A stretch of 14,258 nucleotides of DNA, from the NCBI GenBank assembly GCA_964504135.1, contig CAZDCW010000036.1:1-14258 (forward strand), read 5' to 3'. The position numbers and the translations under genes are program-made. This DNA comes from JACPTG01 sp964504135. Its GTDB lineage: Archaea; Nanobdellota; Nanobdellia; Woesearchaeales; UBA10216. Every line of letters starts with the position of its first letter. Position 1 is the stretch's first letter. The notes below the pieces were generated by a model. It did not search any database. It had not been told where the DNA came from and saw only the letters and a program-made list of their open reading frames with translations. Positions 7,501 through 14,258 of the stretch are shown here, in pieces.

Positions 7501-9484
7501 TCGGAGTCGTAAGCTTGGCAGGGAAAAGGCCGAAGCTGCTCGTGTTCTGGCTAAGGCACCTGAAAGCCTGCCTCCTCTCAATAGAAGTTGAGGCGTTGAT
7601 GGAAACGTTGTAGACTAACTTGTACTCTATGCCTGAGACATTCGTCCGGTTTATCATCTCCCAGCAGCCTGTGCTCTGGCTGCCATCTGTGTCAAGGAAG
7701 TAATAATAAAGGCCTGTTCCATTCGTGCTGTTCGGGCAGGCAGCTGAGGCAGAGCCGTTGCCCAGCATCATGCCCATGCCAATGGACTTGCCCATGTCCT
7801 TAAAGCCAAACCCGAGAATGTCAAGGTGCTTATGCGAAGCAGGCGGCTCAGTCGCCATGTCAGTGTCATCCTTAAGCTTGATAGGCGGGCCTGGCTTATC
7901 ATCCATGGCCCTTGCTGACTCGAAAAGCATAGCCCTCTCCTTGTTGCAGCTAATGCCTGAACTAGTTTCGGTGCAGATGCCAAACATCTTCATTGTTGTG
8001 ACAAACACTGTATCGGTGAGAATCTTCTTGTCAAACTCGCCGCCGCCGCAGAACTTGTCCGTAGAGCAGCCAGGGTCGTTACAGTCAATAAGGCCGTTGC
8101 CATTGTTGTCCGCGCCGTCAAAGCATGAGTATTCCAAGTTGCCCACGTTCATATAGCAGAAGTTGCTCGTGTTCTCCCAAGCACAGGCTCCGCCATTCGC
8201 CACGCTGATGCAGCCGGTAGCATTGCAGTTTGAGCAGGATGTTGCCTCTGTGTTGGGCCCGCACCCCTTTATGGTTGTCCCAGCCTCGCCGCAGAAAGAC
8301 TTCCCAGTAACAGGGTCAGAAATCCATGAGCAGCCGCCAGAAGCCCTGCTGTTGGTGCAGGCATTCTGGCCAAAGCAGTCATTGCATTTATCATCACAAT
8401 TTCCGCCGAACCTAAACTTAGTAAAGTCCTCAACGCAGAAGGAGCCGGTCCACTGGCAGGTGTTCCTCGCTCCGGTAGAACAATCGCCGGAAGTTGAGCA
8501 AGCCCCACAGAAGTCAGAACAGCCATAATTCCCCGTATCCTCAAAATTCGGCCTGCAATTGCTGAAGTCACTTTCCCAGACACAACTGAAGTTTCCATTC
8601 AGCGCGCCGCTCTCACAGTAAGACTGGTTGGTAAAGCTTCCGCAGCCTGAATCCCTGAACATGAAGCTCGAGTTGCCCTCCTTCTCAAAGAAGGTTCCGG
8701 TAGCCATCCCAAGGTCTGAGCTGAACTCCTGCCTGTTGGCGCCGATAAGGTCAATGGGGCCGCCTACTCCCTTTGAAACCACGTTAAAGGTCAGAACAGA
8801 CCACTTAAGCTGCGACTTGTTGATAGCCACCCTGACTGTGGAAGGGTCAGAGTCGCAGCGTGCTCCAGTCTTGGAGATGTTAACAAAGACTGTGACGTTT
8901 GTAGACTCATTATAGCAGTTGCCTGCAGGGCATGGGCCGCTGACCTGGCTGCTGTTGAAAATCAGAAGCGAGCCATTGCCTGTGGAATTGACTATAATAT
9001 GATAATCCGCGCCAGGATAGCAGGGGTCTCCAGAAGGCCGGCAGCCAGTGCTGACATTCCCGTCGGCGTCAAACTCAATCTCAAAAGCCAAGACGCTGCT
9101 GCCGCTGCAGAAGGAAGCGTTTGAAAAGTTCTTGCCAGTAATCTTCCAGGCAATGAAATTAGAATCCTGCGCAACCCAGACAGACCTCAAATCCCAGGTG
9201 GGCGCGCAAAACGAGGCGCCCCCTCCTGCACAACTGAAAAAGCGGTCAAACTTGCCATCGCCATTGCTGGCATACGGCAGGCCTGAAAAGTCAAACTTAG
9301 ACCAATCCAAAGAACCCTGATTGGCAGGCGACATGTTAAAAAGGCCCTGATGGGGGACGCTGCCTGAATCTGAAAGGCTCAGGATGAGATTAGAGCCCAC
9401 CACCAAGACAGTGAGCATCAATATAACAAGGAAAACCAGCCTGAGGCTATTAATTACACCTCTCCTAAACACACCCTTTTTCAT
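4505..9484 (-). CDS. Giant Cys-rich cell-surface glycoprotein with PGF-pre-PGF domain
   Basis: About 1659 residues. A basic N-terminus and hydrophobic stretch (15-37) form a signal peptide or anchor. Residues 60-270 look like a beta-sandwich starting NGDGKFD, perhaps DOMON-like. Residues 281-480 hold about 26 Cys, ending in a DGADNNGNGLIDC acidic motif of the kind that binds calcium; a second such motif (DEDQDGNANCADADC) lies near 775. Fibronectin-III-like domains occur near 800-905 and 1312-1400, each with a TTYYY core. A Ser/Gly linker (1402-1430) leads to a PGF-pre-PGF domain (1435-1580), a Pro/Ser/Glu linker, a membrane helix (about 1625-1650) and a KRKKEGN tail. There are roughly 85 N-X-S/T sequons by eye. 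It is likely an exported, glycosylated surface protein for adhesion or envelope structure. ATG 9484 is preferred over the in-frame TTG 9487 because GAGG lies 6 nt upstream of it. Confidence 0.88.
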   Translation of the reverse strand: MKKGVFRRGVINSLRLVFLVILMLTVLVVGSNLILSLSDSGSVPHQGLFNMSPANQGSLDWSKFDFSGLPYASNGDGKFDRFFSCAGGGASFCAPTWDLRSVWVAQDSNFIAWKITGKNFSNASFCSGSSVLAFEIEFDADGNVSTGCRPSGDPCYPGADYHIIVNSTGNGSLLIFNSSQVSGPCPAGNCYNESTNVTVFVNISKTGARCDSDPSTVRVAINKSQLKWSVLTFNVVSKGVGGPIDLIGANRQEFSSDLGMATGTFFEKEGNSSFMFRDSGCGSFTNQSYCESGALNGNFSCVWESDFSNCRPNFEDTGNYGCSDFCGACSTSGDCSTGARNTCQWTGSFCVEDFTKFRFGGNCDDKCNDCFGQNACTNSRASGGCSWISDPVTGKSFCGEAGTTIKGCGPNTEATSCSNCNATGCISVANGGACAWENTSNFCYMNVGNLEYSCFDGADNNGNGLIDCNDPGCSTDKFCGGGEFDKKILTDTVFVTTMKMFGICTETSSGISCNKERAMLFESARAMDDKPGPPIKLKDDTDMATEPPASHKHLDILGFGFKDMGKSIGMGMMLGNGSASAACPNSTNGTGLYYYFLDTDGSQSTGCWEMINRTNVSGIEYKLVYNVSINASTSIERRQAFRCLSQNTSSFGLFPAKLTTPTNPFNPSQTPICTFGAAILVVPLSDIGNPKDSIVYHLATVDGLTAIPNMSNDTLFNATYTPGSVEFIPPNCDSNPMACGTAFAKLGGGKFTPFEDCAPGSPDEDQDGNANCADADCAQAPWCAPNRSTLLANDKTAPRVMSNIIDEFDRFAMLRQSTSELSNLSLEFYNASSACTVAIANLTDAAQGTNFETDRYRPWHSLTFDNTTITAPGTTPLRANTTYYYRTKNCDLSGNCAISACLNFTTKTTGSTNFNFGILFDPRGSPTMSGLNLTYFNGSEYVHFSIRNISYISNTTMRFDNPNASFNGSTSGWNMEFEGVDIAKATSINMTDMIQVSQVNESNKKARMLVGMNGTKWQEMAQVLGIDSVVINISQVGNRIIKCDLNGSGCLDVSSNITIIKQGSNYTTIRIPTYGLGGFSAYGVNNTGVELKSDRTVYQCYPGCTVYWNVTNYQANYSQVLNVTVKVNDTSRSSTYNISYLNLSNLSQWVPVAMNNESNISNYTFTIVNSAALNATVHQFRVEVNMSAPVADFATFNFTVTNNSGWVSSWKDDVWFDTINITNEELNLSNTQSPAIRFMLLSLNDSNQSCTLRINGTSLVNGTVVNNTLATFVVNSTLQNGTYTYNISCLNSESNEVGNSSVRTLRVHDAEKPLFNQTPSSSSPSASSITLSWTTNERANGTISFGSSSTAFTTNTTESAGFSEGHRVIISSGLSASTTYYYNATSCDVAGNCNTTGPHNFTTSASASSSSSSSGGSSSGGGAGAGNQDAAATKVSKVWAELPVGANVMNIVKSDFAVRKVIIETGAVAASVTVDVTKLTGAPSATGVAPGTVYQYLQFDASNLPISAVKTVTMQFSVEKKWLASNSLVKDNIGLYRHSGGKWNELSTKILSEDTINVNYEASTPGFSVFAVAAKSSPAAAGNETPSGPTGAVVETNESASEEPSGESGVNQSAQPSLLPNLQNVAGIPLLNLMAISIVVIAVLGVIVYFVSKRKKEGN

Positions 9485-9490
9485 CAAAAT

Positions 9491-9496
9491 CCTCTT
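9491..9496 (-). promoter_or_regulatory. Shine-Dalgarno sequence, AAGAGG
   Basis: It lies 6 nt before ATG 9484 and only 3 nt before the in-frame TTG 9487, so it supports the ATG as the true start. Confidence 0.6.
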
Positions 9497-9520
9497 AACT
9501 TGAAGGAAACTGCCACGCCC

Positions 9521-9532
9521 CTTATTTAAAGT
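9521..9532 (-). promoter_or_regulatory. TATA box overlapping the stop codon of the upstream protease gene
   Basis: The minus strand reads ACTTTAAATAAG, centred about 40 nt before ATG 9484. It predicts a start of transcription near 9500 and a leader of roughly 15 nt that contains the SD. The TAA stop of the protease gene (9526-9528) is inside the box, so the second surface gene can be expressed on its own. Confidence 0.55.
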
Positions 9533-12500
9533 TTTCGCTGAGACCGGTCCTGCAGCAGGAAAAAAAGGCCGGCGGCTATAAGGACAGCGACGAGCAGAAC
9601 AGCAAGGACAGTGAGGCTAATGCCCTGCGGCTTCCCAGGAGCAGCTGGTTCAGGAGCCTGGGTTTCATTGACCTGCGCGGGCAAGGGCTCAGGCTCAGTT
9701 ACTGCTGCTGTCCCATTTGAAGGCAGCCGAGCCTCAGGCTCCGGACTGGGCCTGGCAACGCCAGCTATGGCGAAATAGGAAAAGCCAGGGCTTGAGGCAG
9801 AGTAATAGTAAAAAGACTGATTCCCGCCTGTTCTCGATGTAGGCAGCTGCTGCCAGCTCCCTGAAACAAGCCTGTAAAGGTGAACCGAGCCAAAGCGGCC
9901 TGCAAAGGAGCTGTTAACCCTGAAGTCAATGCTCACAGAAGCAAAATCAGAGTCAGGAATGGCAGGAGTTGCTGAAAGCCTGAAGTAGGCGTATGAAGCG
10001 TGGGATGCAAAGGCGCTTTCAATGGCCAAAGGAGAGTCTGCAGCAGGCTCAGCCACCAGAGTCAGGGCATCCACAGGCCGGTTGGTGAAGAAGGAAACCA
10101 GCGAAACAGGCATCTGCGGGCTGCCTACCTTCATAGTGTTAAGCCTGCCAGCGGAAATGCCAGAGAAAACATGGCTTACCTTAGCAGACTGGCTGGGGGT
10201 GGTTGAGCCTCCGCCGCCACCGCCGCCACCGCCGCTTGAGCTGCCGGATGAGCAGGCAAGGTCAACGCCATCACAATTCTGGTCAATGCCATCACCGCAA
10301 ACCTCAGTGGCGCCAGGATTAATGCCTGAAGAGGAGTCATGGCAGTCAGTGCCGTTCCCGCAGCCAGAGGCATAATAGCCGTCAGCATCACTATCAGGAC
10401 ACTGCTGCCTGGCCGCGGAAAAGCGAAGCCCGGCAACCTTGAAGTAAGTCGTGTTGCCAGTGCTGTTAACAAGCGAACAGGAATACGAGGAGTTCTGGCC
10501 CGGGCAGCTTATCAAGGTCTCGTTCTGGCCATTGCACGAAACGCTAATGTTGTAAAGGCTTGACACGTCAGCGTCCTTCACGCAGACAGTGCCAATGGTG
10601 CCATTCACAGCAAGCAGGCTAACATTCTTGGTAAGGTTGTACTGCAAAGCCAAACCGCGGACAAGGACTGCACCAAAAGTGCTGGCAGCAGGCTGCACCT
10701 CATAAGTGAAGTTAAGGTTAAGCGTGGAATTCGTAAAGTTCCAGAAAAACTCAAGAATGCTCACCGAGCTGTTGGAGACGTTCACAAAGAAAGTCCCGTT
10801 AAACCTCTGCGAAAGGTTGCTGCTGCTGTTCACTGAGATGTTAATAGAGCCTGCAAGCATGTTAGTCACGTTTATGAAGGAATTGTTTGTCCCCAGAAGA
10901 TAATCCTCACTGTCGGGGATGCCATCATTGTCGTCATCAGAGTCATAAATGTCGGGGACACCGTCAAGGTCGCTGTCAATCTGGTCAAAAACAGTAATAT
11001 TAACCTGCATAGCAGAAGAAGCGTTGCCATCAGTGACATTAACCAGAACTGCGAAAATCCCTGAACTGGCCAGATTCGTCCTCCAGCTGAAGTTGCCGCT
11101 TGTGTTCTGAGCAAACCTTGTGTCGTTGACCGAATAGTTGAAGAAGCCATTGTCAGGGTCTGAGGCTGATACGGTAAAGTTCACCCAGTCAGTCTCATTC
11201 ACGCTCATGTTCGCCTGCTGGGCAATTTCGGGCGGGTCGTTCTGCGGGGAGATGTTAACAAGGATTACTTCGGAAATATTGGCTGTCCCGTCCCAAGCGG
11301 TGATGTTCAACGGGACAGTGCCGTTGAAGTTGGAGGCGGGAGTGAAATTTACAGTTACGTTCAAACCCTGGGCTAATGCCGCGGGGGTGACGTTAAACCT
11401 TGAGTCGTTAAGGTAGTACCGGATAGTGTCATTGTCAACATCCGACGCTGAAATGTTGAAGAACAATGCCGCGTCCTCAAGCATGGACTGGTTTGACGGC
11501 GAGAAATTCCAGTAAAGCACATCATTAACCGGGGTGACGTTGACGAAGATTTTATCAGAGGTGTTAAACACGCCATCGAATGCTGTCAAGTTTATGAAGA
11601 CCAGCCCGTTGAAATTCGCGGCAGGGGTGAAATTTAGCGTTACATTTACCCCTTGCGGAACAGTTGCGCCCGTGAGGTTGAACCTGGAATCGTTAACGTA
11701 ATACCTTATTGTATCATTGTCGAAGTCTGATGCTGAGATGTTGAAGGAAAGTGATGAATCCTCCTGGATGGTATAATTCTGGAGTGTGAAATTCCAGACA
11801 GGTACAGTTTTCACATCAAGCCTCCACTCATAGGATGCCGAGGAATTCCAGTCTGAAACAAAAACCGAGACGTTATAGCTGCCAATGGTGGCGTTTGTAA
11901 AATTGTAAGAGGTGCTGTTGAAGAAGGCTGTCTGGTTGGAGCTGTTAAGGAACCAGGACACCGCAATAAGGTCGTTATGCTCATCGGTGTAATTGAAGGA
12001 GAAGGTCAGGTTGATCGGCCAACTGATCACATTCTGTGTCGCCGGGCCTGTTGTAAGCACAGGAGCTGAGTTGTTGCACAGGCTTGAGTTAATGCCGTGG
12101 AGGACAGAGAAGGAATAGCACAGCTGCCCCCTATTCGGAGTGCCGTCGCTGAGGTTCGTGTTATTGTCGTCCATTACAAGCAAATCCTCAAGGAATGCGT
12201 TGAATGTCTGACTTTGAACCTTCATGGCCCTGATGACGAGGTCATCTGACTTGGTATTGCCGACTCTTAGCCTAAGTTCCCACATCGCGCCTGAAAATGA
12301 CTGGCTATCCGCATGCACCTGGGTGAATGAAGTCGGCTTCTGCACGCTGTTGTTCAGGTTCCTCAGGCATGGAGTAGTTGAATCCCACTCATCGGCAAGG
12401 CACGGGTTGCCGTTCAGGGTGGCTGCAAAATAATCCGCAAGAGCCTCATTCATCGCGCCAGGCTGGCCTGAAGTCATAGCCGCAGAATAAATCTGGTCAA

Positions 12501-14122
12501 CAGCAGCATGGGTGTACTCATGGTAAACAATGTCGCTGCCAAGCGAAGTCGCATTGCAGCCGCCGCCGGCAGGGGTGAAATGCACAGTGCCTGTTGCAGG
12601 CGCATAGAAGGCGTTGCAGTTGCTGCTGAGAGAAGTGTCCTGAACGAGGATAAGCATCTCATAGTTTAACCCTGACACGTTAAACGGAGTGCCATTTGTA
12701 AAGTAATCATGAACCCTGGTGGCATGATAAAAGACGTTGGACAGCTCCAGCGAATAGCTCGGGTCAGACCCATTCCAGTTCCAGCTATGAGAGCCGTTAA
12801 GGGTTGAGTTAACCTCTGCGGTATGGTTGGCGTCATAGGTTGCAGCGCGGTCAACCACCCTAATCCATGGACTCCTGAAGCTGGTAATTACGGTGGCGTT
12901 GCCGGAAAACCCGGTGATATTGTAATGGCCTGTGTAATTCGTGTTTGTGAAGTTAATGAAGGTATCATTTGAATGAGAATAGCCTGCAAGGGACCAGTTT
13001 GAAGTTGAATTGAAATCCTCTGAAAAAACAATTCCTGAATTCGCCACAATTGAGACGTTATCCACAAAAAAGCCGTCCTCAACCACAGAAGCGTCATAAG
13101 ATGTTGTGAAGTTAATGTAAACAGACCTGTTAATGTAATTGTTCAGGCTGTAATTCCTAAGAATCCAGCCAAGCTGCCTGCCTGTGAAAGTCTCCAAAGT
13201 CTGCCATGAGCTGCCATTAGCGGAAACCCTCGCGTAAGAATAGTCTGAGTTATTCTCAAGCTCATACCGGGCCATAAATGTAATGTTGACATCTGTATAG
13301 CCGGAAAGGTTAATTGAACGATTAGTTCCTGCTGCGCTCACCAGGCTATGGGCCTTGCCTGAATAAATTATGGAATTATTGGAAGGCTGGTAAACCCTGA
13401 CTGTGAGGTTGGTGAAATTAACCAGACTGCGGGAATTCTTCCAATGCTCAGGATAAATCATGCCAGTAACCCGGCCGTAAATGTCACCAAAGACTATGTT
13501 GTTGAACTTCCTGATGAGCCTGCCGTCATGCGCGTCAACATAATAAGCCCATGCCCCACCCAGCCTCTCATCAAGCGGCAGCTGAACCTTCCAGGCAAGA
13601 TGATAACCTGAGTCGGCTGCTGTGACAAGCAAAGTCGTGTTAAGCGGAGTGATGCTGACTCCAGCATCCTGAACTGCCAGCCCAGCAGCCTTTTCAGCTG
13701 AAATCCCGGGAACAGGGTTAAGGCTGATACCCCTCAGGAAGTTGTTATTAACAGTTACAAGCTTATCATCAACGTAAACCAGCACCACAAAACCGTCCTC
13801 AACAGGAACCCCCCTGTAAACCTGCTCGTAAGCAGCATACCAGACCCCGCTCTGATGCCTATACAACGGGCTGTCACGCTCAGCCTGCCTCAAGGCAAGC
13901 TCATCCTCATCAATCTTCAGAAAGCGCTCATTGCGCTCCATAAAGCCCCGGGCAACGCTATCCACATTGCCTGCGGTTATGTGCCTGCCAACATCCAACG
14001 AGCCCACCNNNNNNNNNNTCATAATCAACCTTAAAAGCCTGCAGATTATCAGAGCGGCCCGCAGCCAAGGCTACCAAAGCAGAAGCGGACATAACCAAAA
14101 GAACAGCAAAAAGCCACCTCAT
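9526..14122 (-). CDS. Multidomain secreted gluzincin metalloprotease (M4/M36-like), frame broken by N-gap
   Basis: About 1530 residues. ATG 14122 opens a signal peptide (MRWLFAVLLVMSASALVALAA); the Ns at 14009-14018 then shift the frame by their placeholder length. A propeptide (FTP/PepSY-like, about 13510-14008) is followed by a MAM-like region (about 13040-13330, ending GFFVDNVSI) and the catalytic domain. The zinc site is HEYTH (12508-12522) with third ligand Glu in GAMNEALADYF (12445-12447), 21 residues after the second His. A later VHADSQ..GAMWEL matches the catalytic-His region of M36 and M4 enzymes. Then come cadherin-like repeats, an acidic DSDLDGVPDIYDSDDDNDG calcium module, a MopE-like DCHDSSSGINPGATEVC..DQNCDG motif, ten Gly, a PGF-pre-PGF domain, a Pro/Glu linker and a membrane helix. 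Roughly 95-100 N-X-S/T sequons are seen by eye. It should cleave extracellular protein at the cell surface. Confidence 0.88.
10209..10239 (-). repeat. Glycine-codon tract (ten Gly) in the protease linker
   Basis: A run of GGC/GGT codons encodes ten consecutive glycines between SSSG and STTPSQ. It is a flexible spacer separating the calcium module from the PGF-pre-PGF domain, and a likely site of length variation by slippage. Confidence 0.8.
11227..11796 (-). repeat. Two tandem 285-bp units encoding cadherin-like domains
   Basis: Two consecutive 95-codon units (11512-11796 and 11227-11511) each open with WNF and share the motifs ISASD-DNDTIRYY-NDSRFN, then NFTPA-NFNG, ending in VNVTPVND or VNISPQND. 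They belong to the cadherin-like or tandem-95 type of extracellular beta-sandwich and are conserved at the nucleotide level too, which suggests fairly recent duplication. A more diverged third unit (VSASDPDNGFFNYSVNDTRF) follows at about 10975-11226. Confidence 0.85.
14009..14018. other. Assembly gap (10 Ns)
   Basis: Ten Ns inside the N-terminal part of the protease gene. The signal-peptide frame upstream and the propeptide frame downstream differ by one, so the true gap must be a multiple of three bases if the gene is intact. Ten is probably a placeholder. Confidence 0.95.
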
Positions 14123-14124
14123 TC

Positions 14125-14131
14125 TCACACC
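14125..14131 (-). promoter_or_regulatory. Shine-Dalgarno-like GGTGTGA ahead of the protease start
   Basis: The minus strand reads AAAGGTGTGAGAATG; the GGTG core is 5 nt from ATG 14122. Together with the signal peptide that follows, it fixes this as the real start of the protease. Confidence 0.55.
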
Positions 14132-14157
14132 TTTGCCAATGCGGAAGAGAAAGCGGG

Positions 14158-14166
14158 TTAGTAAAG
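14158..14166 (-). promoter_or_regulatory. Possible TATA box of the protease gene
   Basis: The minus strand has CTTTACTAA about 40 nt before ATG 14122, the same distance as the box of the downstream surface gene. The match is weak. The rest of 14167-14258 contains no gene that I can see. Confidence 0.3.
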
Positions 14167-14224
14167 CTTTGCTTTTTTAGTTGGTCGTTGGAGGTTTGTA
14201 GTTTTGCCTAACCAATAGCAGGCT

Positions 14225-14257
14225 GACTCTTCGTGAACTGTAACAAGGTGGCCGTAC
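14225..14257 (-). repeat. Right copy of the imperfect inverted repeat flanking the surface-protein block
   Basis: Read on the minus strand, this aligns with 4439-4472 at about 29 of 35 positions, with gaps of one base at two places. It lies at the window edge, so it may extend further. Its plus strand also contains GTAACAAGGTGGCCGTA, close to the conserved 3' end of 16S rRNA. Confidence 0.4.
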
Positions 14258-14258
14258 A

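Noticed and set aside
7081..7581. 166-codon minus-strand frame inside the 1659-residue gene
   Set aside because: Out-of-frame shadow, rich in Arg, Leu and Ala from codon bias of the real gene.
4505..14122. Archaeosortase PGF-CTERM sorting signal on the two giant proteins
   Set aside because: Both have a PGF-pre-PGF domain and a C-terminal membrane helix, but the PGF tripeptide that defines the signal is not present just before the helix.
13931..14161. Plus-strand frame across the N-gap
   Set aside because: Depends on the artificial length of the gap and lies antisense to the protease start and signal peptide.
14160..14182. Hairpin plus T-run (AAAGC-TTT-GCTTT) as a plus-strand terminator
   Set aside because: No plus-strand gene ends there; it is more likely part of the AT-rich upstream region of the protease gene.

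Overview
The window looks like part of a metagenome-assembled scaffold (a run of ten Ns at 14009-14018) from an archaeon, probably a DPANN-type lineage such as Woesearchaeota or Diapherotrites. The archaeal call rests on TATA boxes placed about 25-40 nt ahead of starts, several apparently leaderless genes, giant secreted proteins saturated with N-X-S/T sequons, PGF-pre-PGF domains that are typical of archaeal surface proteins, and a small Ada-like zinc protein of a kind I associate with DPANN genomes. The exact phylum is inference.

Left part (1-1497): the C-terminal end of a RelE/ParE-type toxin, cut by the window edge; a small secreted Met/His-rich protein that may bind copper; a convergent GTG-started gene with a coiled-coil head and an Ada-like zinc tail; and, fired divergently from the same 100-bp promoter region, an unrecognised 165-residue protein with an AT-hook-like tail. 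Spacing is very tight: stop codons are 5 bp apart at 517-521 and abut directly at 1497/1498.

Middle (1498-4224, minus strand): a three-gene operon read MoxR-type AAA+ ATPase, VWA (MIDAS) protein, metallophosphoesterase. The genes overlap and the promoter gives an apparently leaderless transcript. The ATPase/VWA pair is the classic two-component MoxR or chelatase-like remodelling module; its substrate is not evident. A structured-looking 280-bp spacer (4225-4504) separates it from the next block.

Right part (4505-14122, minus strand): two giant cell-surface proteins in tandem. The upstream one (9526-14122) is a multidomain gluzincin metalloprotease (M4/M36-like) with signal peptide, propeptide, a MAM-like insertion, HEYTH catalytic site, cadherin-like repeats, two kinds of Ca-binding acidic module, a Gly linker, a PGF-pre-PGF domain and a C-terminal membrane anchor. 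The downstream one (4505-9484) is a Cys-rich, glycoprotein-like protein with FN3-like domains and the same C-terminal plan. They probably sit side by side on the cell surface and may act in adhesion, degradation of extracellular protein or contact with a host cell. A 34-nt imperfect inverted similarity lies just outside this block at both ends. The N-run breaks the protease reading frame only because it is a placeholder length.
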